Notes: generated from the letters alone by a model not told the origin. DNA of 11,351 bases from Candidatus Nealsonbacteria bacterium RIFCSPLOWO2_01_FULL_38_120 (GCA_001821475.1 MHMF01000009.1:12651-24001), one strand, 5' to 3'. Counted from the stretch's first letter, positions 1 through 6,522 are shown. Translations and numbers: made by a program.

Positions 1-70
1 GAGGAATGTCCCCGTCATAATTAATACCTTATTTTTGCATTTTTCACTTTAAGTTTTGAGTTTCATTATT

Positions 71-289
71 ATGCAATTATTCTTATCTATCGCTCAAATC
101 GCCACAGCTATCGCGCTTTCAATACTTATCCTTGTCCAACAAAGGGGCACTGCCCTTGGTTCTGCTTTCGGCGGAGACAGCGGCGGGGTCTACGCCACAA
201 GGCGCGGAATTCAGAAAAATATTTTTTGGCTTACAATCGGATTCGGCGTTTTATTTATTATTTTAGCTATCCTTAACCTCATTTCCTAA
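71..289 (+). CDS. secG: Preprotein translocase subunit SecG
   Basis: Small subunit of the SecYEG channel in the cytoplasmic membrane, assisting SecA-driven protein export. The 72-residue product has two membrane segments (about residues 3-22 and 51-70) joined by the family's conserved polar loop, visible as VQQRGTALGSAFGG (22-35). The length is normal for SecG. I chose ATG at 71 because it begins directly with the first membrane helix. An in-frame TTG at 56 would add five residues, and neither start has a good Shine-Dalgarno. It stands 25 bp before the solute-binding protein gene, so the two may be co-transcribed. The leader is a TTTTGAGTTT-type low-complexity stretch like other spacers here. 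Confidence 0.9.
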   Translation: MQLFLSIAQIATAIALSILILVQQRGTALGSAFGGDSGGVYATRRGIQKNIFWLTIGFGVLFIILAILNLIS

Positions 290-314
290 CACCGACTCGA
301 GATAAAAAATATAA

Positions 315-2357
315 ATGTTTTCTTTTCAAAAAAATAAACAAATTTCAGAACCAGCAGATCCTTCATCGAGAAGAAATGTTTTGCGGCTGTTTAAATGGAA
401 AATAAAATTGCCGAAAATAAAACAATGGATACGGCTTCCTTTTATTTTATCAACAAAAGAAAAATTATTTTTCTTTTCGTTTTCTATTTTATTCCTCTGT
501 TCTTTTGTATTTCTCTCCGTTAACGGTTATTTTAAAAATACTAAAATAAATCCAGCCCGAGGCGGTATATATATAGAAGGCGTAGTCGGCCAACCAGGAT
601 TTGTAAATCCTATTTACGCGGACTCAGACATTGACCGCGACATCAGCCAGCTTATTTTTTCCGGCCTAATGAAATACGGAAAAAATTTGGAAATCATACC
701 CGATCTTGTTGAAAAATACGAAATTGAAGACAATGGAAAAACATATAAATTCTTTCTCAGGGACAATCTTTTCTGGCAGGATAAAACTCCGCTTACAGCT
801 GATGATATTATTTTTACAATAAAGACAATCCAGAATCCTGACTTTAAAAGCCCGTTTCAAGCGAATTGGGTCGGAGTGGAAGCAGAAAAAATAAGCGAAA
901 ATATTTTGAAATTAAAACTCAAAATGCCTTATGTGGCGTTCCTTGAAAATTGCGTTCTAAAAATACTGCCAAAGCATACCATGGAAAGCATCCCTGCCGA
1001 AAGGTTCCCTTTTATAAGGCCAATCGGTTCCGGCCCTTATAAATTAAAAGAGGAAATAAAACAAGGCAAAGATGGCCAAACAAAATCACTTACGCTCTCG
1101 GAAAATCCGTATTATTTCGACGAAAAACCAAAAATCTCGGAAATAAAATTTATCTTTTACGACAAAGACGAAGATGTAGCGAAAGCGTTTGGAGCGGGAA
1201 AGATAGACGGAGCTTCTTTGGCATCCCCCTATGCGTTAGACGAAAAATTAATAAGATATTCTTTCCCATTGCCGAGATATTTTTCAGTTTTCTTCAACCC
1301 GGAAAAATCAAAAGTCCTGGCTGACAAACAAATAAAGCTCGCCTTGAACTACGGCACTGATAAAAAATCTCTCGTGGAAAAAATATTCGGCTCAGTGGAC
1401 CAGGCTCTAATTATTGATTCGCCGCTTCTGCCTGATTTTTACGGATTCCCCCAGCCCTCTAAAATTTACGAATACGACCTTGAGAAAGCGAAAAACATTC
1501 TTGAGCAAGCAGAATTTAAAGACGAAAATCAAAATGGCTTGCGGGAAAAAATAACAAAGAAAGAACCTGCTTTCGTATTTGGAAAAGAATTAAAAAGCGG
1601 GTCTAGCGGAAAAGATGTCACAGAGCTCCAAAAATGCATGGTAAAATTTCCGGAAATCTATCCTGAGGGAGAAATAACCGGATATTTCGCCAAAAAAACA
1701 GAAGAAGCGATAATTCGTTTTCAGGAGAAATACTCCAAAGAAATCTTGGAGCCGTGGGGTTTCAGAAGCGGCACAGGAATAGTAAGCAAAACCACTCGGG
1801 CGAAATTAAACGAAATCTGCGCAGAAAAAACAGAGGACTCGCTCCCCTTAAAAATCTCAATAACAACCGTAGACCAAGATTTGATGAAAAAAACAGCAGA
1901 GGCGTTGAAAGAGCAGTGGAAAGCGCTGGGAGTTGAGGTTGAAATAAAAACATTGCCCATTTCCCGGCTAGAGTTGGAAGTCATTAAAACAAGAGAATAC
2001 GAGTGCCTGCTGTTCGGAGAAGTTCTCGGGATAATACCCGACCCTCTCCCCTTCTGGCATTCCTCACAGAAAAAAGATCCTGGTCTTAATTTGGCGATTT
2101 ATGAAAATAAAAAAGCAGACAAACTATTGGAAGATATCAGAAAATCAGCCGACATTTTTTCCCAAACGGATAAATTCGCAGAACTTCAAAATATATTGAT
2201 TGACGACGCTCCGGCTGTTTTCCTTTATAGCCCTGACTATATTTATTTGGTCGCGGCGAAAATAAAAGGCATAAATTCTGAAAAAATCCTTGACCCCTCA
2301 AAAAGATTTATAGGAGTTGAAAATTGGTACATCAAAACAAAAAGAGTATGGAAATAG
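315..2357 (+). CDS. Membrane-anchored family-5 solute-binding protein with inserted peptidoglycan-binding domain
   Basis: Extracytoplasmic solute-binding protein of the oligopeptide/dipeptide (OppA/DppA, SBP_bac_5) family, 680 residues. A basic cytoplasmic N-terminus (1-47) precedes one hydrophobic anchor (about 49-72). There is no convincing lipobox, so it is probably tethered by this helix rather than by lipid. SBP lobes run from about 83 to 415 (GQPGFVNPIYADSDIDRDIS near the start, TADDIIFTIK at 161-170, DENQNGLREK at 403-412) and resume at about 510-680. Between them, about 422-503, sits a PG_binding_1-like module: GKDVTELQKCM, EGEITGYFAKKTEEAIIRFQ, SKTTRAKLNEIC. The insertion falls in the loop after the D.N.NG.REK turn, where family members normally continue into the next strand. 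No permease or ATPase gene is in the window, so the transport partner and ligand are unknown. It may bind peptides near the cell wall. The gene ends in TAG and overlaps the next gene by 10 bp. Confidence 0.88.
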   Translation: MFSFQKNKQISEPADPSSRRNVLRLFKWKIKLPKIKQWIRLPFILSTKEKLFFFSFSILFLCSFVFLSVNGYFKNTKINPARGGIYIEGVVGQPGFVNPIYADSDIDRDISQLIFSGLMKYGKNLEIIPDLVEKYEIEDNGKTYKFFLRDNLFWQDKTPLTADDIIFTIKTIQNPDFKSPFQANWVGVEAEKISENILKLKLKMPYVAFLENCVLKILPKHTMESIPAERFPFIRPIGSGPYKLKEEIKQGKDGQTKSLTLSENPYYFDEKPKISEIKFIFYDKDEDVAKAFGAGKIDGASLASPYALDEKLIRYSFPLPRYFSVFFNPEKSKVLADKQIKLALNYGTDKKSLVEKIFGSVDQALIIDSPLLPDFYGFPQPSKIYEYDLEKAKNILEQAEFKDENQNGLREKITKKEPAFVFGKELKSGSSGKDVTELQKCMVKFPEIYPEGEITGYFAKKTEEAIIRFQEKYSKEILEPWGFRSGTGIVSKTTRAKLNEICAEKTEDSLPLKISITTVDQDLMKKTAEALKEQWKALGVEVEIKTLPISRLELEVIKTREYECLLFGEVLGIIPDPLPFWHSSQKKDPGLNLAIYENKKADKLLEDIRKSADIFSQTDKFAELQNILIDDAPAVFLYSPDYIYLVAAKIKGINSEKILDPSKRFIGVENWYIKTKRVWK

Positions 2358-2935
2358 TAACAAAAAATTCAAAACCCAATATACGATATCTAAATGATAT
2401 GAAAGATGTAATTTTTGACAAAGAGTGGCTGAAAAGCGCGCCAAATTTAGAATTGTATTATATGTACAGAGGGGTTAAAAAAAAAGACGAGTTAAGATAT
2501 GACATCACTATAATTCCTTCCTTGATGCTGGGAAAAGAATATAATAAAACAAAAGGTCACGAACATATTGAAAATTTCAAAGAAATTTATACGGTACTGA
2601 AAGGCGAAGCGATTTATTTAATGCAAAAAAGGAAAGAAAAAGAAATAACAGACGCCTATGCGGTCAAGGCAAGAAAAGGAGACGCTGTAATCATCCCTGC
2701 CGGCTACGGCCATTTCACCATAAACCCGAACGCTAAAGATTTAAAAATGGCGAACTGGATGGCGGACAATGTTAAAAGCGATTATTCGCCGATTGAGAAA
2801 ATGGCAGGTGCTTGTTATTTTTATACGACCAGCGGCTGGATAAAAAATAAAAGCTACAGCGAAGTTCCGGAACTTCGCTTTGAAAAGCCCTTAAAATCCC
2901 TGCCAAAAAATCTGGACTTCCTGAAAAATAAATAA
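2348..2935 (+). CDS. Glucose-6-phosphate isomerase, cupin (archaeal) type
   Basis: Interconverts glucose 6-phosphate and fructose 6-phosphate in glycolysis/gluconeogenesis, in the cytoplasm. At 195 residues it matches the metal-dependent cupin PGI family (PF06560), not the large classical PGI. The metal-binding cupin pattern is present: TKGHEH with H71 and H73, E79 in KEIY, and H122 in PAGYGHF. YTVLKGEAIYLMQ forms the cupin strand. ATG at 2348 gives a normal N-terminus and a 10-bp overlap with the preceding gene, implying coupled translation. A TTG at 2324 would extend it by eight residues within the upstream gene. Together with the phosphomannomutase at 7169-8533 it supplies sugar-phosphate interconversion. 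The 3' end contains a perfect 22-bp palindrome. Confidence 0.88.
   Translation: MEIVTKNSKPNIRYLNDMKDVIFDKEWLKSAPNLELYYMYRGVKKKDELRYDITIIPSLMLGKEYNKTKGHEHIENFKEIYTVLKGEAIYLMQKRKEKEITDAYAVKARKGDAVIIPAGYGHFTINPNAKDLKMANWMADNVKSDYSPIEKMAGACYFYTTSGWIKNKSYSEVPELRFEKPLKSLPKNLDFLKNK
2858..2879 (+). repeat. 22-bp perfect palindrome inside the isomerase gene
   Basis: AGCGAAGTTCC is followed directly by its reverse complement GGAACTTCGCT. It lies in the coding sequence about 55 bp before the stop, across codons for SYSEVPELRF. The reading frame is intact. It may be a chance palindrome, a small palindromic insertion tolerated in frame, or an mRNA hairpin. Confidence 0.7.
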
Positions 2936-2946
2936 GAAACCTCAAA

Positions 2947-2986
2947 GGAGCATAGCTCCCTCATTAAAGGAGCTCGGTTCCTTTTT
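2947..2986 (+). terminator. Tandem hairpins ending in a T-run after the isomerase gene
   Basis: A first hairpin pairs GGAGC (2947-2951) with GCTCC (2955-2959) over an ATA loop. A second pairs AAAGGAGC (2966-2973) with GTTCCTTT (2977-2984), one G-T wobble, and runs into TTTTT. The second has the form of an intrinsic terminator and ends 2 bp before the tRNA. It probably separates the secG-isomerase transcript from the tRNA. It resembles the hairpins at 3112-3128 and 6011-6045. Confidence 0.6.
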
Positions 2987-2988
2987 AA

Positions 2989-3072
2989 GCGGACGTGGCG
3001 GAATTGGCAGACGCGGCGGCTTCAGGAGCCGTTGGGAGCAATCCCTTGAGAGTTCAACTCTCTCCGTCCGCA
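2989..3072 (+). tRNA. tRNA-Leu, anticodon CAG
   Basis: A complete class II tRNA folds by eye. The acceptor GCGGACG (2989-2995) pairs with CGTCCGC (3065-3071). The D stem is GCG/CGC. The anticodon stem is 3016-3020 with 3028-3032, enclosing the loop TTCAGGA, so the anticodon is CAG and reads CUG codons. The long variable arm is GGGA-GCAA-TCCC. The T stem is GAGAG/CTCTC with TTCAACT loop. The discriminator is A, as expected for leucine. The 3' CCA is not encoded (sequence reads ACA), so it must be added by a CCA-adding enzyme. Confidence 0.96.
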
Positions 3073-3111
3073 CAAAAAAAGAATAAAAAAATATCTAATA
3101 ATAAATAATAA

Positions 3112-3128
3112 AAGGAGCCGAGCTCCTT
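3112..3128 (+). repeat. Hairpin in the RNase J leader
   Basis: AAGGAGC (3112-3118), loop CGA, GCTCCTT (3122-3128), ending 9 bp before the RNase J start. Its reverse complement is identical over 17 bp to the core of the hairpin at 6011-6045. The left arm contains an AAGGAG Shine-Dalgarno-like string, but it is 20 bases from the ATG and would be buried in the stem. It may be a control hairpin, or a mobile or scattered repeat. Confidence 0.65.
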
Positions 3129-3137
3129 ACAATTTTT

Positions 3138-4820
3138 ATGAGAGAACAAAAAAAACCAACTCTAAAAATAATTCCTCTCGGAGGATGCGAAGAAGTCGGA
3201 AGAAATATGACTGTTTTTGAATATGGCGACGATGTCGTTATAATTGATATGGGCATCCAATTTCCGGAAGAAGATATGCCCGGCATTGATTATGTCATTC
3301 CCAACATCAGCTATCTTATAGAGAACAAAAAAAAAGTTCAGGCGGTAATATTTTCTCATGGCCATTTGGACCACATAGGAGCCGCTCCCATATTATTAAA
3401 AAAGCTTGGCAATCCTCTAATCATAGGCAGACCGCTTACAATAGAAATGATAAAGCACCGCCAGGAGGATTTTGAAAGAAACAGCTCCAAAAATCTGAAT
3501 GTCCTTTACTTGAAAGACATAAATGAAAAAATAAATCTCGGCTCTTTCACAACGAGTTTTTTCCCGGTTGACCACGCTATCATAGACGCAATGGGAATAA
3601 TTCTCCAGACGCCTGTCGCGACAATAGTGCATCCCGGCGACTGGATGATAGAGCATAGGCCAGCAGAGCAAGGCGTAATTGATTATAGTTTTCTTTCAAA
3701 ACTAAGAAGACCGGTAGTTTTGATGCTTGAAAGCTTGGGCGCCATCAACAGCAAAAAACCAGTCACAGAAGAAGAAATGCTGAGAAATCTTTACAACCTT
3801 ATCGGCTCGGCCAAAGGCAGAGTTATAATAACTACTTTTTCTTCCCAGTTGCAGAGGATAAAACAAATTTTAGAATACGCCGGGGAAATAGGCAAAAAAG
3901 TCGCTTTTGACGGATTTTCAATGAAGCTTAATGTGGAGATAGCGAAGAATTTGGGATATATAAAAATAAGGAAAGATGTGGAAATCCCTATAAACAGAAT
4001 AAACGAATACCCGGACGAAAAAATAATTATAATATGCACGGGGGGCCAAGGGGAAGAAATGTCGGTCCTGCCCAGAATCGCCAGCGGCAACCATCGCTTT
4101 GTAAGGATTAAAAAAACAGACACCGTAATCTTTTCTTCTTCAATAGTTCCAGGCAATGAGCGGACAATCCAGCGGCTCAAAGATACTATTTACCGGCTTT
4201 CTGACAATGTTTATCATAGTGAAATTATGGATGTGCATACATCGGGGCACAGCAATATCTGGGATATGGAAGATATAATAAAACAAATAGAGCCGACCTA
4301 TTTTATACCGGTCTATGCCAACCATTTTATATTGAAAGAAGCTGCGAAAATAGCTCTGAAAGCGGGCGTGCCAAAAGAAAAAATAATAGTTCCTGATAAC
4401 GGCTCTGTTATAAAAATCACGGAAAACGGGTTAAAAGTAATGAACGAAAAAGTTCCGACGAATTATATTTTTGTTGACGGACTCGGAGTCGGAGATGTCG
4501 GAGAAGTTGTGCTAAGGGACAGGCAAATGCTTGCCCAAGATGGAATGTTTGTTGTTGTGGCGATCGTAGACAGAGCCACTGGAAAAGTAAGGGGCTCTCC
4601 TGATATAATATCAAGAGGTTTTGTATATCTAAGGGAATCAAAGGACTTGCTTGGCCAGACTAGAAGAAAGGTAATCAACATTGTAGACAAAACAACTGGC
4701 AGAGGAGGCGTAGCGAATTGGACTTATGTCAAAGATGAAATTAAAGAAAAGCTCGGCCAATTCCTGTTTTCTAGAACCGAAAGAAGGCCCATTATACTGC
4801 CAGTAATTATTGAGGTATAA
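3138..4820 (+). CDS. rnj: Ribonuclease J (metallo-beta-lactamase / beta-CASP)
   Basis: Zinc-dependent exo/endoribonuclease that matures rRNA and degrades mRNA in the cytoplasm. Its 560 residues are close to the usual RNase J length. The metallo-beta-lactamase core opens with IIPLGGCEEVGRNM (11-24) and carries the signature SHGHLDH (73-79: H74, H76, D78, H79). Further metal ligands are H146 in PVDHAI and D168 in HPGDW. The beta-CASP part includes SGHSN, and the C-terminal domain ends RPIILPVIIEV. In Bacillus RNase J1 a zinc-ligand histidine lies in PIHGEYR; here the segment reads PVYANHF with Tyr393, and the nearest His is 396. So the ligand is either shifted or replaced. ATG at 3138 fits the family's N-terminus. 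No Shine-Dalgarno lies at normal distance. Confidence 0.94.
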   Translation: MREQKKPTLKIIPLGGCEEVGRNMTVFEYGDDVVIIDMGIQFPEEDMPGIDYVIPNISYLIENKKKVQAVIFSHGHLDHIGAAPILLKKLGNPLIIGRPLTIEMIKHRQEDFERNSSKNLNVLYLKDINEKINLGSFTTSFFPVDHAIIDAMGIILQTPVATIVHPGDWMIEHRPAEQGVIDYSFLSKLRRPVVLMLESLGAINSKKPVTEEEMLRNLYNLIGSAKGRVIITTFSSQLQRIKQILEYAGEIGKKVAFDGFSMKLNVEIAKNLGYIKIRKDVEIPINRINEYPDEKIIIICTGGQGEEMSVLPRIASGNHRFVRIKKTDTVIFSSSIVPGNERTIQRLKDTIYRLSDNVYHSEIMDVHTSGHSNIWDMEDIIKQIEPTYFIPVYANHFILKEAAKIALKAGVPKEKIIVPDNGSVIKITENGLKVMNEKVPTNYIFVDGLGVGDVGEVVLRDRQMLAQDGMFVVVAIVDRATGKVRGSPDIISRGFVYLRESKDLLGQTRRKVINIVDKTTGRGGVANWTYVKDEIKEKLGQFLFSRTERRPIILPVIIEV

Positions 4821-4822
4821 TT

Positions 4823-4995
4823 AAAAATTCCAAATTCCAAATAAATTACAATTTTCAAAATCCAAAATCAAAAATACCCCCACCCTTCCTCCCCTCCGAT
4901 AACCATCGGAGAGGAGGATTGAAGAGGGGGTGAAGTTTTGAATTTTGGATTTGTAATTTTGGATTTATTTGAGATTTTAAATTTTGAATTTAATA
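4823..4995 (+). repeat. AT-rich intergenic inverted repeat between RNase J and trpS
   Basis: The whole 177-bp spacer is a nested inverted repeat. The left half is built from AAATTCCAAAT and CAAAATCCAAAATC strings. The right half is built from TTTTGAATTTTGGAT and ATTTTGGATTTATTTGAG strings. When reverse-complemented, the right half aligns imperfectly with the left. In the middle is the GC-rich hairpin at 4888-4917 flanked by ACCCCC...GGGGGT. I see no gene here. The transcript would fold into one long stem. Confidence 0.7.
4888..4917 (+). terminator. GC-rich hairpin at the core of the RNase J-trpS spacer
   Basis: CCTCCCCTCCGAT (4888-4900), loop AACC, ATCGGAGAGGAGG (4905-4917), with one mismatch. 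It is not followed by a T-run, so intrinsic termination is uncertain and processing or transcript stabilisation is equally possible. The inner part CCTCCGAT-4 nt-ATCGGA is shared with the terminator at 10053-10094. Confidence 0.45.
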
Positions 4996-4997
4996 AT

Positions 4998-5975
4998 ATG
5001 CGAATTCTATCTGGCGTTCAGCCAACCGGTTCAATCCACATAGGAAATTATCTGGGCGCTACAAAGCAATGGATTGAATTGCAAAAAAACAATGAGTGCG
5101 TATTTTTCATAGCTGATCTGCATTCTCTTACTACCCCCCACAACTCCGCAGATCTCCAAAAAAATATCTTGGAAGTGGCAGTCGCTCATCTTGCCGCGGG
5201 CATTGATCCGCAAAAAAGCGTATTTTTTATTCAATCAAAAATTAAAGAGCATACCGAACTTTGCTGGCTCTTAAACACTGTCTGCCCGATCGGAGATCTT
5301 CAAAGAATGACCCAATACAAAGAGAAGGCAAGACAATTCAAAAAAGACATTAATGCCGGACTTCTGAATTATCCAATTTTGCAAGCCGCTGATATTCTGC
5401 TCTATAAAACAGAAGCTGTGCCAGTGGGCAAGGACCAAGTCCAACACATTGAACTTGCAAGAACCATTGCCAAAAAATTTAATCAGAAATTCGGCAAAGT
5501 TTTCACCGAACCAAAAGCAATGCTTTCAAAATTCGGCGCCAAAATTATGGCATTAGATAATCCGAAGAAAAAAATGTCAAAATCGCTTGACCCAAAAGGA
5601 TGCATATTTCTCTTTGACGAACCGGAAGAAATAAAAAAGAAAATAATGTCCGCTGTTACGGATATGGGCAAAGAAATAAAATACAACCCCGCAAAAAAAC
5701 CTGGCGTTTCAAACCTTCTTACAATTTACAGCTTATTCAGCGAAAAACCGATAAAAGAAATAGAATATTCTTTCAAGGGTAAAGGATACGCCCAATTTAA
5801 AAATTTGTTGGCTGAACTTTTAATCAACTCATTAGAACCATTCCGTCGGAAAAGAAAAGAACTTCTCGCGAGAGATATTTATATCCACGAAACCCTAAAA
5901 TTAGGCGCCAAAAGAGCTCAAATTATAGCGGAAAGCGTAATGCTTGAAGTCCGCCAAAAAATGGGCTTAATATAA
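4998..5975 (+). CDS. trpS: Tryptophanyl-tRNA synthetase
   Basis: Class I aminoacyl-tRNA synthetase that charges tRNA-Trp with tryptophan using ATP. The start at ATG 4998 gives MRILSGVQPTGSIHIGNYLG, the typical TrpS N-terminus with the HIGH-type motif HIGN at 14-17. The KMSKS loop is exact (K192-S196, in KKKMSKSLDP). Other family blocks are FIADLHSLTT (37-46), NYPILQAADILLY and VPVGKDQVQHIELAR. The 325-residue length is normal. An open frame reaches back to an upstream ATG at 4938, but those 20 codons lie in the inverted-repeat spacer and are unlikely to be translated. No Shine-Dalgarno is visible. A strong hairpin follows the gene. Confidence 0.96.
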   Translation: MRILSGVQPTGSIHIGNYLGATKQWIELQKNNECVFFIADLHSLTTPHNSADLQKNILEVAVAHLAAGIDPQKSVFFIQSKIKEHTELCWLLNTVCPIGDLQRMTQYKEKARQFKKDINAGLLNYPILQAADILLYKTEAVPVGKDQVQHIELARTIAKKFNQKFGKVFTEPKAMLSKFGAKIMALDNPKKKMSKSLDPKGCIFLFDEPEEIKKKIMSAVTDMGKEIKYNPAKKPGVSNLLTIYSLFSEKPIKEIEYSFKGKGYAQFKNLLAELLINSLEPFRRKRKELLARDIYIHETLKLGAKRAQIIAESVMLEVRQKMGLI

Positions 5976-5995
5976 ACCAATAAGAACAAACCCGC

Positions 5996-6055
5996 TATTA
6001 GAAAACATTCAATTTAAAAAAGGAGCTCGGCTCCTTTTTTAAATTGTTTCTAATA
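5996..6055 (+). terminator. Long terminator-like stem-loop after trpS
   Basis: A perfect 16-bp stem (6011-6026 with 6030-6045, loop TCG) contains AAAAAAGGAGC and GCTCCTTTTTT. It is symmetrical, so it could act on either strand. An outer helix TATTAGAAA (5996-6004) with TTTCTAATA (6047-6055) extends it across a small internal bulge. The core is the same 17-bp unit as in the RNase J leader. Confidence 0.7.
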
Positions 6056-6070
6056 ATATATTTTAAGCCA

Positions 6071-6110
6071 TTTGTCTTTAATTCAAGCGATCGCTTGAAT
6101 TAAAGACAAA
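6071..6110 (+). repeat. 40-bp perfect palindrome centred on GCGATCGC
   Basis: Two 20-base arms, TTTGTCTTTAATTCAAGCGA and its exact reverse complement, meet with no spacer. The central CGATCG is the same hexamer found at the centre of the two 48-bp palindromes at 6449 and 7092, although the arms differ. It lies in the 296-bp gene-free spacer between trpS and the small membrane gene. The rest of that spacer holds only the trpS terminator and a possible -10 box. The palindrome may be a protein-binding site or an excision/insertion remnant, or it may form a cruciform. Confidence 0.85.
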
Positions 6111-6230
6111 CAACCAAAAAAAGTATTAAATTCTCTTATGCCGAAGACAAGCGATAAGCTCGTTTTTAATTAGACAAACATTGACTTTTATTGCGTAATA
6201 TAACAACATACCCTTACATTAGATAATGTG

Positions 6231-6265
6231 TATAATAAAAAATATTCTTTCTCAAAAAAGAGAGG
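6231..6265 (+). promoter_or_regulatory. Possible -10 box and strong Shine-Dalgarno for the small membrane gene
   Basis: A consensus TATAAT is at 6231-6236, but no good -35 lies 16-18 bp upstream (TTGACT at 6181-6186 is too far). The transcript would start near 6243. GAGAGG at 6260-6265, 6 bases before the ATG at 6272, is the only clear, well-spaced Shine-Dalgarno in the window. It favours this start over other frames. Confidence 0.45.
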
Positions 6266-6271
6266 TTATAT

Positions 6272-6511
6272 ATGAGAGCGGAAATGATTGGATGTATTTT
6301 TGGATTTTTAGCAATGATCGGTGTAATACCATATGGCATAAGAGTTTTCCAAGGCAAAATTCACCCCAATCTCACTATCTGGTCGCTCTGGACGATTATT
6401 GGCTTAACTGACCTTTTTATAATTTCAACCCTTCTTGTCAAAAAAAACAAAAGCGGAGTATATCAGCCACGATCGTGGCTGATATACTCCGCTTTTTCTC
6501 TATTGTTATAA
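6272..6511 (+). CDS. Small membrane protein, C-terminus encoded by a palindrome
   Basis: A 79-residue protein with two hydrophobic segments (about 4-23 and 37-55). MIGCIFGFLAMIGVIPYGIR and GKIHPNLTIWSLWTIIG resemble the first helices of small multi-helix proteins with a G-Y-I-P-Y...GK..P...W..W pattern (SemiSWEET/PQ-loop-like in look). That is my recollection of the pattern, not a firm family assignment. From residue 60 to 75 the product is encoded by the 48-bp palindrome at 6449-6496, and translation stops just beyond it. The natural C-terminal half may therefore have been lost. It could be a truncated remnant or a functional short protein. Its strong Shine-Dalgarno is unlike its neighbours. 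It converges on the PaaX-like gene, with 11 bp between stops. Confidence 0.6.
   Translation: MRAEMIGCIFGFLAMIGVIPYGIRVFQGKIHPNLTIWSLWTIIGLTDLFIISTLLVKKNKSGVYQPRSWLIYSAFSLLL
6449..6496 (+). repeat. 48-bp perfect palindrome, copy 1
   Basis: The left arm is 6449-6472, with AAAGCGGAGTATATCAGCC followed by ACGA. The right arm, 6473-6496, is its exact reverse complement with no spacer, and the centre is CGATCG. It overlaps the end of the small membrane gene and lies 26 bp beyond the stop of the PaaX-like gene. A T-run follows on the plus strand, so it can also serve as a terminator for convergent transcription. A second copy is at 7092-7139. Confidence 0.95.
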
Positions 6512-6522
6512 CTATAAAATGA

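Noticed and set aside
2324..2347. TTG start for the isomerase
   Set aside because: It would add eight residues translated from the end of the upstream gene; ATG 2348 gives the usual family length.
3791..4180. 129-codon minus-strand frame inside RNase J
   Set aside because: It is entirely opposite a conserved enzyme, with no motif or start signal of its own.
4938..4997. Upstream extension of tryptophanyl-tRNA synthetase by 20 residues
   Set aside because: The extension is translated from the inverted-repeat spacer, and the family's N-terminus begins at ATG 4998.
6226..6411. Alternative 61-codon frame overlapping the small membrane gene
   Set aside because: It lacks a Shine-Dalgarno and hydrophobic segments, and it is a shifted frame of the gene at 6272-6511, which has both.
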